Positions 1 through 6,023 are shown, counted from the stretch's first letter. The stretch: DNA of 9,213 bases from CAZHAM01 sp964530415 (GCA_964530415.1 CAZHAM010000027.1:1-9213); one strand, 5' to 3'. Made by a program: numbers and translations. Notes: generated by a model not told the origin, from the sequence alone.

Positions 1-1079
1 TGGTAGAAATTTGGACTAAAACAAAACTCGAAGACATCCCAACAGTTGACGAAAATGCAGTAATCAAGGTTGTCTCAAGAGCAACAGGAATTCCGTTAGA
101 AAAACTCGATATAAAGGAGCGTGAACGACTTTTAAAATTAGAAGAAACTTTGGGTATAAGAATTGTCGGCCAGGAAATCGCAATTAAAACTTTGTCTGAA
201 GCTATTCGTAGGGCGCGCGCAGGTTTAAAGGACCCAAAAAGACCGATTGGTTCATTTTTGTTTTTAGGTCCGACCGGTGTAGGTAAAACTGAGTTAGCCA
301 AAGCTTTGGCCGAAGCTTTATATGGCGATGAAGAAATGATTATCAGATTAGACATGAGTGAATATATGGAAAAGCATTCGGTCAGTAAAATGATCGGTGC
401 ACCTCCGGGATACGTTGGCTACGAACAAGGCGGTCAGTTAACCGACACAGTAAGAAAAAAACCATTCTCAATAATTTTATTGGACGAAATAGAAAAAGCA
501 CACCAGGATACCTTTAATGCTTTACTCCAGATTATGGAAGATGGGCGTATGACTGATTCAAAAGGTAGGACGGTAGATTTTAAAAATACAATTTTGATAA
601 TGACTTCAAACGCCGGATCCGAGCTTTTAAGAAAACGCGAAATTAGATTCGATCCAAACGAGTCTTCGAAAATAGAAAACAGAAGAGAATTCGAAAAACG
701 CATAATGAGCATTCTAAAAGACTCATTTAAACCCGAATTCTTAAACAGAATCGACGAAGTAATAATATTTGATAATTTATCAAAACCCGATATCAAAGAG
801 ATTTGCAGAAGAATGATCACAAAACTTAGCGCGCTCTTATCAGAGCAGGACATTAAGTTAGAACTTTCGGACAAAGCGCTAAATCTATTGGTAGAACACG
901 GGTACAGTGAAGAATACGGTGCCAGGCAATTAAGGCGCTTAATTCAAAAAGAAATAGATAATATCGTTTCAAACAAGATAATTACCGGAGAAATTAAAGC
1001 AGGGGATTTAGTAGAGATTGGCGAAAAGAAAGACACCTTAGTTTTGACCGTAAAGTCTCCGGCTGTAGTAACCAAGTAA
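1..1079 (+). CDS. clpC: ClpC-type AAA+ unfoldase, C-terminal part (5'-truncated by window edge)
   Basis: The frame is open from base 3 with no stop, so the gene starts before the window; 358 residues are visible. A TTG at 150 is internal, not the start. The family unfolds substrates as a cytoplasmic hexamer and feeds them to ClpP. Seen in order: the inter-domain stretch with VVSRATGIP; RARAGLKDPKRPIGSF; D2 Walker A GPTGVGKT (267-290); the pore-loop region around GYVGYEQGG; Walker B LLDEIEKAH (Asp at 483); sensor 1 MTSNAG; the arginine-finger region FKPEFLNRIDE; and sensor 2 YGARQLRRL. The short basic C-terminal tail and SKGRTVDF favour ClpC over ClpB. The ClpP-docking tripeptide, usually [LIV]-G-[FL], reads Ile-Arg-Phe here (642-650). 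L19 follows after 43 nt on the same strand, and co-transcription is possible. Confidence 0.93.
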   Translation, partial: VEIWTKTKLEDIPTVDENAVIKVVSRATGIPLEKLDIKERERLLKLEETLGIRIVGQEIAIKTLSEAIRRARAGLKDPKRPIGSFLFLGPTGVGKTELAKALAEALYGDEEMIIRLDMSEYMEKHSVSKMIGAPPGYVGYEQGGQLTDTVRKKPFSIILLDEIEKAHQDTFNALLQIMEDGRMTDSKGRTVDFKNTILIMTSNAGSELLRKREIRFDPNESSKIENRREFEKRIMSILKDSFKPEFLNRIDEVIIFDNLSKPDIKEICRRMITKLSALLSEQDIKLELSDKALNLLVEHGYSEEYGARQLRRLIQKEIDNIVSNKIITGEIKAGDLVEIGEKKDTLVLTVKSPAVVTK

Positions 1080-1090
1080 ATAGTTGTCAA

Positions 1091-1117
1091 ACCAGGCTAA
1101 ATCTGGTAAGCTTTTTT
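1091..1117 (+). promoter_or_regulatory. Small hairpin plus T-tract between clpC and rplS
   Basis: A perfect 5-bp stem, ACCAG (1091-1095) with CTGGT (1103-1107), encloses a 7-nt loop and is followed after AAGC by six T residues (1112-1117). It could be a weak intrinsic terminator/attenuator or a leader structure for L19; L19 leaders are known in Firmicutes, but I see no specific similarity. The stem is short, so this is tentative. It lies just 5' of the chosen rplS ATG and argues against the upstream TTG start at 1084, which would place it inside the coding region. Confidence 0.3.
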
Positions 1118-1122
1118 GGCTT

Positions 1123-1521
1123 ATGGATCAAGAAAACACACAAATAGAGCTCAAAACTGCAGTAATACCCGATTTTAGACCGGGAGATACTGTTAGAGTT
1201 CACTACAAAATCATAGAAGGCGGAAAAGTCCGTATTCAACCGTATGAGGGTATTGTCATTGCCCGCAAGGGTTCTGGTGCCTCAAAGACCTTTACTGTAA
1301 GAAAAATTGGTGCCGATTCCGTTGGTGTTGAGAGGATATTCCCCGTAGGCTCCCCAAACATTGAAAAAATTGAAATCGTTAAAACAGGTAAAGTCAGAAA
1401 AGCTAAACTATATTACCTTAGGGAACGCATCGGAAGAGCTGCTATGAAGATTAAGGCCGGTGACGAGATTATCGTTCCTGTTAGTTCTCAAACCGATTCG
1501 CAAGCTACTTCGCAAGAGTAG
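1123..1521 (+). CDS. rplS: Large ribosomal subunit protein bL19
   Basis: Encodes 132 residues with the hallmark L19 features: [10 protein letters not shown] near the N-terminus, the [14 protein letters not shown] stretch, [23 protein letters not shown], and the strongly conserved [17 protein letters not shown]19 sits at the subunit interface of the 50S ribosome and contacts 16S rRNA. The family is about 115 residues, so this copy has a C-terminal extension of about 25 residues ending in a Ser/Thr/Gln-rich tail. I choose the ATG at 1123. A TTG at 1084, 4 nt after the clpC stop, would add 13 residues not typical of L19 and has no ribosome binding site. GGTAAG at 1105-1110 is at best a weak SD. 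The gene is probably read through from clpC, since I find no promoter in the 43-nt gap. Confidence 0.95.
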   Translation: MDQENTQIELKTAVIPDFRPGDTVRVHYKIIEGGKVRIQPYEGIVIARKGSGASKTFTVRKIGADSVGVERIFPVGSPNIEKIEIVKTGKVRKAKLYYLRERIGRAAMKIKAGDEIIVPVSSQTDSQATSQE

Positions 1522-1561
1522 GTTTTCCCAATTTTTATATTAACATCTCTTTTTCAAACGC

Positions 1562-1590
1562 TTGTGCTAGGCGTTATTAAAAGGTAAAAT
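1562..1590 (+). promoter_or_regulatory. Putative promoter for the 104-residue protein gene
   Basis: TTGTGC (1562-1567) and TAAAAT (1585-1590) are 17 bp apart. The -10 matches 5/6 of the sigma70 consensus, the -35 only its TTG. The expected start near 1597 gives a leader of about 23 nt that contains the AGGAGG site. Confidence 0.5.
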
Positions 1591-1607
1591 GCCATAACAT
1601 CAACTAG

Positions 1608-1613
1608 AGGAGG
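1608..1613 (+). promoter_or_regulatory. Strong Shine-Dalgarno site AGGAGG
   Basis: A perfect AGGAGG lies 6 nt before the ATG at 1620. It is the best ribosome binding site among the genes of host-like composition in this window, most of which show none, so it fixes the start and suggests high translation. Confidence 0.85.
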
Positions 1614-1619
1614 TAGTCA

Positions 1620-1934
1620 ATGAGTACTCAACAAAGTTGGTATACGGACGGCACAAACTTGTGTGTAAAATTCGAGGCAGCTGCGGGAATTGCAGTTGTT
1701 CCGCCTGATAAAGTCCAGATATCTATGTCTCCAAGCGGTCAATTCAGAGTAATTTATTTTCCACCACGAAAAGCGCGAATTAGCAAGTTAGTATTAAGTG
1801 GCGAAATCGAAGAAGTAGCTGCCTTCAATAAGAGGTACAACAAGGTCACTAAAGTTAAAGTTTGGTACGGAGGAATAGCACTACACTTAGATGTAAGCCA
1901 GAAGAAATTTTTAATGCCAGTTCAGAATAGTTGA
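1620..1934 (+). CDS. Small conserved-looking protein of unknown function (104 residues)
   Basis: I do not recognise the family. The protein has no signal peptide or membrane segment. Its composition alternates hydrophobic and polar residues as in beta-strands (FRVIYF, ISKLVLSG, VTKVKVWYGGIALHLDV), and it has many Lys/Arg in the second half (FPPRKARISK, FNKRYNKVTKVKV), so a small cytoplasmic beta-rich, basic protein is likely, perhaps nucleic-acid or ribosome associated (inference from charge and neighbours only). Start ATG 1620 is fixed by AGGAGG 6 nt upstream. It has its own promoter and ends in TGA, followed 8 nt later by a 9-bp GC-rich hairpin, so it looks like a self-contained, probably well-expressed monocistronic unit between L19 and the ABC-F gene. 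Confidence 0.85.
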   Translation: MSTQQSWYTDGTNLCVKFEAAAGIAVVPPDKVQISMSPSGQFRVIYFPPRKARISKLVLSGEIEEVAAFNKRYNKVTKVKVWYGGIALHLDVSQKKFLMPVQNS

Positions 1935-1942
1935 TGTAACAT

Positions 1943-1985
1943 GAAGCCGCCTTATTTAAACGATTGGGCGGCTTCTCTCATTTAT
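1943..1985 (+). terminator. Hairpin terminator after the 104-residue protein gene
   Basis: GAAGCCGCC (1943-1951) pairs perfectly with GGCGGCTTC (1967-1975), with a 15-nt loop. The tail TCTCATTTAT is T-rich but interrupted, so termination may be partial. It starts 8 nt after the stop codon. An ATG at 1941 opens in frame with the downstream ABC-F gene, but it lies at the edge of this stem and is not a credible start. Confidence 0.65.
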
Positions 1986-1987
1986 AG

Positions 1988-1993
1988 TATTAT
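1988..1993 (+). promoter_or_regulatory. -10 box for the ABC-F gene, leaderless geometry
   Basis: TATTAT (5/6 of consensus) ends 7 nt before the GTG at 2001, so the transcript would start at or next to the start codon. A possible -35, TTGGGC at 1964-1969 (18-bp spacer), overlaps the terminator stem. No SD is present. Confidence 0.45.
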
Positions 1994-2000
1994 AAACAAC

Positions 2001-3443
2001 GTGATAACAGCAAAAAAATTAAGTAAAGATTATGCAGGTAAAGATGTTCTTTTAAACGTCGACTTAAAAATCGGCAATGGAAGGAAAATTGGACTAGTTG
2101 GTCGAAATGGCTGTGGCAAAACAACCCTATTTAAGGTTTTAACCGGAATTGAGGAGCTAAGCTCCGGTAGTATGGATATTCAGGGCGAAGTTTTTGGCTA
2201 TATTCCACAAGAATTCACTTTTCCTGACGAAATGGTGGGAGTTTATCTCGAAAGCCTTTTAGAGTCAGAATTTGAATTGTATCGAATAGAAATGTTAGCG
2301 GATCAGTTAAAATTTAAAAACTACGATCCTTATCAGCTTTTAAGCACATTAAGCGAGGGCCAAAAGATGAAAGTTAAATTAATTGAGACTTTGTTGAAAG
2401 ATCCCACAGTATTATTTATCGACGAGCCGACAAATCATTTGGATATAGACGGAATAATTTGGTTCGAAAATTATATTAAATCTTTGCCCCAAACTGTCAT
2501 TATGATTTCCCACGACAGGTACTTTTTAAACAATACAGTCGATGAAATTTGGGAAATTGAAAAACACAATGTAATTAGGTTTGTGGGTGATTACGACAAT
2601 TATAAATTAGAGAAAATGAAATTGATTGAAAAATGGGATCAGCAATATACATTGTTTGTAAAACGCAAAGAACAATTGGAAAAGCTATTAGAAAATGTTC
2701 ATAAAATAAAAGATGGAAAAAAGCGTGGAAGGGCAGTAAGTTCTGTTAAAAAAAGAATAGAGCGTGAAGTTACAACCAATTCAAAAGAAAAGTATGTTTC
2801 AAAAAAGATAAAAGACTTAGAGTTTGATACCGCAGTCCACCCTGGAAAACTCATGATCCGGTTTGAAAACGTTTCTAAAAGCTATGGCGACAACTTAGTA
2901 TTTGAAAATTTAAACTTTGAAATTCGCGGAAAAGAAAAAGTGTGGCTTTTTGGTCCAAACGGAGCGGGAAAAACTACAATCATCAAATTAATAACCGGAG
3001 AAGAAAAAGCAACAGAAGGTATTATAAAACTTGGCGACAATATGAAAATTGGCTATTACTCCCAGGTCCAATCTGATCTCGACCCTGAAAAAAGCGTTTT
3101 AGAAGAATTTATGAACAAAACAGGGTGTTATATCGGAAGTACATATGGGTATTTAAAAAAGTTCTTGTTTGAAAGAGAAGACATTTCAAAACGAGTAAAG
3201 TATTTGAGTCCCGGTGAGAGGGCAAGATTTGCTTTTTCAATATTTGCTTATAAAGATTACGATTTATTAATTTTAGATGAGCCCGATAATCACTTGGATA
3301 TTGAAACCAAAGAAGTTTTAGAACGATCTTTAAACGAATTTTCGGGCACAATTTTAATTGTTTCTCACGACAGGTACTTTGTTGAGGAGATCGGAATTGA
3401 TAAGGTGTTTAATTTGTCTGAGGGTACTTTAACAGCCAACTAA
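2001..3443 (+). CDS. ABC-F family ATPase (EttA/Uup-like translation factor)
   Basis: Encodes 480 residues: two ABC ATPase domains on one chain and no membrane segments, the ABC-F layout. The family acts at the ribosomal E site. Domain 1: Walker A GRNGCGKT (34-41), signature LSEGQ (117-121), Walker B with DEPTNHLD (141-148), switch His 171 in SHDRYF. The linker (about 205-285) is highly charged, fitting the two-helix P-site tRNA interaction motif. Domain 2: Walker A GPNGAGKT (318-325), signature LSPGE (402-406), Walker B LLILDEP, then SHDRYF near the end. The usual DEPTNHLD in domain 2 reads DEPDNHLD (Asp 429 for Thr). I start at GTG 2001 because MITAKKLSKDYAG matches the normal ABC-F N-terminus; ATG 1941 would add 20 residues encoded across a terminator hairpin. 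The subfamily (EttA, Uup, YbiT) cannot be fixed by eye. Confidence 0.92.
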   Translation: MITAKKLSKDYAGKDVLLNVDLKIGNGRKIGLVGRNGCGKTTLFKVLTGIEELSSGSMDIQGEVFGYIPQEFTFPDEMVGVYLESLLESEFELYRIEMLADQLKFKNYDPYQLLSTLSEGQKMKVKLIETLLKDPTVLFIDEPTNHLDIDGIIWFENYIKSLPQTVIMISHDRYFLNNTVDEIWEIEKHNVIRFVGDYDNYKLEKMKLIEKWDQQYTLFVKRKEQLEKLLENVHKIKDGKKRGRAVSSVKKRIEREVTTNSKEKYVSKKIKDLEFDTAVHPGKLMIRFENVSKSYGDNLVFENLNFEIRGKEKVWLFGPNGAGKTTIIKLITGEEKATEGIIKLGDNMKIGYYSQVQSDLDPEKSVLEEFMNKTGCYIGSTYGYLKKFLFEREDISKRVKYLSPGERARFAFSIFAYKDYDLLILDEPDNHLDIETKEVLERSLNEFSGTILIVSHDRYFVEEIGIDKVFNLSEGTLTAN

Positions 3444-3444
3444 A

Positions 3445-4026
3445 TTACTGAACTTCTATTCCGTGTTGTGTAATTACCTCTGATTTCGAATCTGATACGG
3501 TTAAAAGTATAAACCCTCCGTCAGTTTTTTTGATTAACTTTTTATTAAGAATTACCGGAATTAGTGCCTTTAGAAAATTTCCATGGGTAACAACAATTAA
3601 CTTCTCTTCTTGTCTGTTTTTCAAGAGTTCAAATGCCTTAACAGCGCGACTATTAACGTCTTCTTCCCGTTCGCTCCCGTCTACATACTTATCATTTTCT
3701 AGTGCTTCAACTAACCAAGGGTATTTTTCTTTTGCTTCATCTTTTACCATTCCACACATAAGACCGTAAGTGTTTCGCTCTTTTAAATACTCAAAGATCT
3801 CGACTGGCACATTTAATTTATCTGAAATAATTTGTGCGCTTTCTTTAGCTCTAAAAAGTGGAGAGGCTAATATTTTATCAAAATTGATGTTCAGTTTTAG
3901 GATATGTTCGGCCGTTTCGGTTAGCTGTAATTTTCCGTTATTTGTAAGATGAAAATCAGCCCAACCCCCGTAAGCGTTTATAAGATCGTCTTCTGATTCG
4001 CCGTGTCTCACTAATAGTAATTGCAT
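3445..4026 (-). CDS. Histidine phosphatase (phosphoglycerate mutase-like) family protein
   Basis: Encodes 193 residues of the histidine phosphatase superfamily, branch 1. The catalytic RHG motif is intact at residues 7-9 (LLVRHGES), with His 8 the predicted phosphohistidine. Other expected positions are Arg 59 (ASPLFRAKESA), Glu 83 (KERNTYG) and the second catalytic His 148 (VVTHGNF). This supports an active cytoplasmic phosphatase or mutase. The substrate cannot be told from sequence; sugar phosphates, nucleotides or cobalamin/folate intermediates are all possible. The length suits small phosphatases rather than the roughly 230-250-residue cofactor-dependent glycolytic mutase. The gene converges on the ABC-F gene with a single base (3444) between the two stop codons and no terminator. 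ATG 4026 lies 6 nt downstream of TACAAT. Confidence 0.92.
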   Translation of the reverse strand: MQLLLVRHGESEDDLINAYGGWADFHLTNNGKLQLTETAEHILKLNINFDKILASPLFRAKESAQIISDKLNVPVEIFEYLKERNTYGLMCGMVKDEAKEKYPWLVEALENDKYVDGSEREEDVNSRAVKAFELLKNRQEEKLIVVTHGNFLKALIPVILNKKLIKKTDGGFILLTVSDSKSEVITQHGIEVQ

Positions 4027-4032
4027 TTATAA

Positions 4033-4038
4033 ATTGTA
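4033..4038 (-). promoter_or_regulatory. -10 box for the histidine phosphatase gene, leaderless geometry
   Basis: On the minus strand, TACAAT is followed by 6 nt (TTATAA) and then the ATG at 4026. A start of transcription 6-7 nt after the hexamer would fall on the ATG itself. I see no convincing -35 or SD. Confidence 0.55.
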
Positions 4039-4153
4039 CCACTTTGCGATGGGAGCTCGGAGAAAAAAGTTTAGTAAAGTGAGTTACTCCAGTTGCTGAA
4101 GAGATCGTTCCTCCTAGCGTTAAAGATTAAATCAAAGTGATGTGCGTAAGTGT

Positions 4154-4430
4154 TTAAACTGGTTTTTTGTAAATTAAGTTAGCTATATTAAAATTAGCGA
4201 ACTTTTTGTATTTTTCCTCAATAAGCCCTGATAATGTGTTAATCGACTCGTAAAACGTACCCTTGCCCATAAGTATGTACACGGGACCCACAATATTTCG
4301 GAGTGTTATATAAGCGTAATAAGTATTGTTTATCGTCAGATTTACCGGAAATATTCTAACTTTTGAGTCTTCGTCGTATTTTGAATATGTATTCTCGATT
4401 TTCGATCCATCAACACCGAATAGTTCCCAT
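4154..4430 (-). pseudogene. Hidden 91-codon reading frame, apparently frameshifted right after its start
   Basis: A minus-strand frame is open for 96 residues (4444 down to the TAA at 4154-4156) but has no usable start: an in-frame TAA (4445-4447) precedes it. Yet a perfect TATAAT (4437-4442) sits exactly 6 nt before an ATG (4428-4430), the geometry of other genes here. That ATG reads ATGGGAA and stops after 6 codons; removing one G gives ATGGAA and enters the long frame directly. The repaired protein would be 91 residues, beginning MELFGVDGSKIEN, with beta-like segments (VRIFPVNLTI, YYAYITLRN, VYILMGKGTF) and a basic C-terminus ending KKPV. I do not recognise the family. It is a recent pseudogene, a base error in the source, or a frame started another way. 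Codon use matches the AT-rich neighbours, unlike the lipoprotein gene beside it. Confidence 0.55.
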
Positions 4431-4436
4431 TTACCG

Positions 4437-4442
4437 ATTATA
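4437..4442 (-). promoter_or_regulatory. Perfect -10 TATAAT ahead of the frameshifted reading frame
   Basis: Consensus TATAAT on the minus strand, followed by CGGTAA (6 nt) and ATG at 4430. Spacing is identical to the boxes at 4033-4038, 6951-6956 and 7050-7055. No clear -35. Confidence 0.5.
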
Positions 4443-4494
4443 ACTTAGTTTTGGTTTTTGAGGATATAGATAGGGATGTTAAGAGGTACTAAGA

Positions 4495-4530
4495 TAAAAA
4501 AGACCTTCTCAGTGGTTTAAGAAGGTCTTT
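4495..4530 (-). terminator. Intrinsic terminator of the lipoprotein gene
   Basis: Read on the minus strand, AAAGACCTTCT (4530-4520) pairs perfectly over 11 bp with AGAAGGTCTTT (4509-4499) around a 10-nt loop. Three further T follow the stem, giving a run of six. It lies 24 nt past the lipoprotein stop and is the strongest terminator in the window. Confidence 0.9.
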
Positions 4531-4553
4531 GTGCAGGTAGCACGCTCGAGATA

Positions 4554-5015
4554 TTATTGACAGAATTGAAAATGACCCCAGTTGAGCAGAGTGTCATGAT
4601 CCTTGATGAGGACAAATTCCCCTGAAACGCCATCGATAATTCCTTTGTCTGGAAAACCTTCGCGAAGCGAATCAGAAACTGCACAGACTTTATCGCCTTC
4701 GTGGAAAGGATTTCCCAGCGCCCATTTCTCAGTCAGTTCGATTTCAGCCGGTTCAAACCAGTAGAATGAAAGCACGTCCACGCTTCCATCACTGTATTGT
4801 ACCCGGACAAGCTGGCTACTTATGTCGAGAACTTTTGTTCCCTGATTAGCCAGTGCCAGTTCTTTTGCGTTATGTTCTTCCGCATACTCCTCGTTCGGAT
4901 AGATGACTTGACCAATCCGGAAAGGATTGATTTCAGGTTCGACACCAGGATTGCAGGAAGCCAAAACGATGGTTACTAAAAGAACGTAAAACAGACGGGA
5001 AAAATTGGTACTCAT
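4554..5015 (-). CDS. Secreted lipoprotein of unknown function, compositionally foreign
   Basis: Encodes 153 residues. The N-terminus has Arg 7, a hydrophobic core (FYVLLVTIV) and a lipobox LASC with Cys 21, so a signal peptidase II-processed lipoprotein is predicted. The mature part is acidic and beta-like (KVLDISSQLVRVQYSDGS, GDKVCAVSD, GIIDGVSGEFVLIK), loosely like small SH3/KOW-type barrels, and has two Cys (111, 152) that could form a disulfide. No family is recognised. ATG 5015 is fixed by GGAGG 4 nt upstream. A near-consensus sigma70 promoter precedes it and a strong terminator follows, so it is a complete single-gene unit. By hand count, 142 of 300 bases in 4561-4860 are G or C (about 47%), far above neighbouring genes (15 of 60 in 5581-5640). 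Horizontal acquisition or an assembly join are the leading explanations. Confidence 0.85.
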   Translation of the reverse strand: MSTNFSRLFYVLLVTIVLASCNPGVEPEINPFRIGQVIYPNEEYAEEHNAKELALANQGTKVLDISSQLVRVQYSDGSVDVLSFYWFEPAEIELTEKWALGNPFHEGDKVCAVSDSLREGFPDKGIIDGVSGEFVLIKDHDTLLNWGHFQFCQ

Positions 5016-5019
5016 TATT

Positions 5020-5024
5020 CCTCC
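5020..5024 (-). promoter_or_regulatory. Shine-Dalgarno site of the lipoprotein gene
   Basis: GGAGG on the minus strand lies 4 nt before the ATG at 5015, within a leader of roughly 45 nt. It decides the start and contrasts with the SD-less AT-rich genes around it. Confidence 0.8.
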
Positions 5025-5065
5025 ATAACAAGCTATTAGTGTTCTGGTTTAATTTAGATGACCTT

Positions 5066-5094
5066 ATTATAATGCTAAATGGAAACTTCGTCAA
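5066..5094 (-). promoter_or_regulatory. Near-consensus sigma70 promoter of the lipoprotein gene
   Basis: On the minus strand, TTGACG (5094-5089) and TATAAT (5071-5066) are separated by exactly 17 bp, matching 11 of 12 consensus positions. Transcription should start near 5059. It lies just beyond the 3' end of tRNA-Lys (5117), so the gene need not depend on tRNA read-through. Confidence 0.8.
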
Positions 5095-5116
5095 ACTATA
5101 GGGTATAGAAATTTCT

Positions 5117-5191
5117 TGGTGAGGGCGGAGGGGATCGAACCCTCGACACACTGGTTAAAAGCCAGTTGCTCTACCACTGAGCTACGCCCCC
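5117..5191 (-). tRNA. trnK: tRNA-Lys (anticodon TTT)
   Basis: A complete cloverleaf reads on the minus strand. The acceptor GGGGGCG pairs with CGCCCTC (one G-T pair). The D-arm is in TAGCTCAGTGGTAGAGC. The anticodon stem ACTGG/CCAGT encloses loop CTTTTAA with anticodon TTT at 5159-5157. The T-arm GAGGG-TTCGATC-CCCTC is canonical. Discriminator A is followed by an encoded CCA (5119-5117). The gene lies between the beta-lactamase-like gene and the lipoprotein gene, all on the minus strand. Confidence 0.97.
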
Positions 5192-5210
5192 AAATACAAA
5201 GGCAACCAAG

Positions 5211-5216
5211 ATTCTA
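5211..5216 (-). promoter_or_regulatory. Possible -10 for tRNA-Lys
   Basis: TAGAAT (5/6 of consensus) lies 19 nt upstream of the tRNA 5' end. The matching -35 (TTTCAG, 17-bp spacer) is weak, and read-through from the upstream gene is also possible. Confidence 0.35.
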
Positions 5217-5252
5217 TCAAAATATACCAAATACTGAAAGAGCCACAAATAG

Positions 5253-6023
5253 TTAGTTTTGAGCGTAGTCAAAGCAAAGTTTGGCACATTTGCTCAAAAC
5301 ATTGGTAGTACGGTGTTTATCAAGCTGATTGTCCGATAAAAATACAAAGATAAAGGGATTTTTGGCGTAAACAATTCCTACGTCATGGACTGCTTCTGGA
5401 AGACTGCCGTATTTATGAGGGATTTTTATGTCGTTAGGAATATATAAAGGAATTCGGTTGCGGTCTTTTTCCTCATTCATTATTTCTAAAATTTTGTCGG
5501 AGTAGGGGAGTGCTTTTTTATAAAGCATTTCCAGTAAGTTTCCCATATCTGAAGCTGTGGTTAAATTTGGACCTCTTCCGGCTTTTATTAAGAATTTGTG
5601 TTTAAAAGTCGTATTTTCCAATTTTAGGTCGTTTGAAATATAATTGCCAATTTCTTCCCAGCCTAATAAATCAATTAATTCGTTTGCTGTAGCGTTGTCA
5701 GAGAGTGTCAGCATCAAAACAACCAAATCTTCCAGCTTAAATTTAGTTTCAGGATTTAATAAATGCGCGATTCCGCTTCCCAGTACTATATTTTCGGCTT
5801 TTATACTTACCCACTCTTCAGCATTTATTTTTCCTTCGTCGACTCTTTTGTAGAAATAGCACGCAATCGCTATATTAATTACACTAGCCGACCAAAACTG
5901 AAAATGTTCATTAACTCCAATTGTTTTTGAAGAATTTAGAAATTTAATATAAATACCATCATCCCCGGTGAGCTCAGATTTCAGTTTATTTATCTCATGT
6001 TCAAAATTAGTTGACATCGCCAT
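5253..6023 (-). CDS. Class A beta-lactamase-fold protein, probably catalytically inactive
   Basis: Encodes 256 residues, the size of a mature class A beta-lactamase, with no signal peptide, so probably cytoplasmic. The fold is recognisable: WSASVIN around the nucleophile (Ser 47 = Ser70), the SDN loop with DNATANELIDLLG (108-121), an omega-loop-like LENTTFKHKF...GRGPNLTT (135-156), RNRIP (188-192), and HKYGSLPEAVHDVGIVY (203-219) at the KTG position. However, SxxK reads Ser-Val-Ile-Asn (Asn 50 for Lys73), the expected Glu166 position appears to be Pro 152, and KTG is Lys-Tyr-Gly (204-206). Since Lys73 and Glu166 drive acylation and deacylation, a pseudoenzyme or a ligand-binding or altered hydrolase is likely (inference). 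ATG 6023 follows TATAAA by 5 nt; ATG 6017 is an alternative. It is divergent from the 6071 gene. Confidence 0.85.
   Translation of the reverse strand: MAMSTNFEHEINKLKSELTGDDGIYIKFLNSSKTIGVNEHFQFWSASVINIAIACYFYKRVDEGKINAEEWVSIKAENIVLGSGIAHLLNPETKFKLEDLVVLMLTLSDNATANELIDLLGWEEIGNYISNDLKLENTTFKHKFLIKAGRGPNLTTASDMGNLLEMLYKKALPYSDKILEIMNEEKDRNRIPLYIPNDIKIPHKYGSLPEAVHDVGIVYAKNPFIFVFLSDNQLDKHRTTNVLSKCAKLCFDYAQN

Noticed and set aside
434..874. 146-codon minus-strand frame within clpC
   Set aside because: Shadow of the conserved AAA+ coding frame; no start signal and no domain.
1084..1122. TTG 1084 as start of L19
   Set aside because: No SD, only 4 nt after the clpC stop; the extra residues are not L19-like and the stretch holds a hairpin. 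ATG 1123 is better.
1557..1575. Hairpin AACGC/GCGTT after rplS as a terminator
   Set aside because: Only 5 bp with a 9-nt loop and no T-tract after it; it also overlaps the proposed promoter.
1941..2000. ATG 1941 as start of the ABC-F protein
   Set aside because: The 20 added residues are encoded across a perfect 9-bp terminator stem and do not resemble an ABC-F N-terminus; GTG 2001 gives the usual start.
4039..4153. Gap between the broken frame and the histidine phosphatase promoter
   Set aside because: Examined on both strands; only short imperfect inverted repeats such as AGTAA/TTACT, nothing that supports a feature.
4499..5191. Lipoprotein cassette as an element integrated at the tRNA-Lys 3' end
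   Set aside because: I find no repeat of the tRNA 3' sequence at the far boundary and no integrase gene, so there is no evidence for an att site.
5001..6017. Shared MSTNF start of the lipoprotein and the beta-lactamase-like protein
   Set aside because: The codons differ and similarity ends after five residues; chance.
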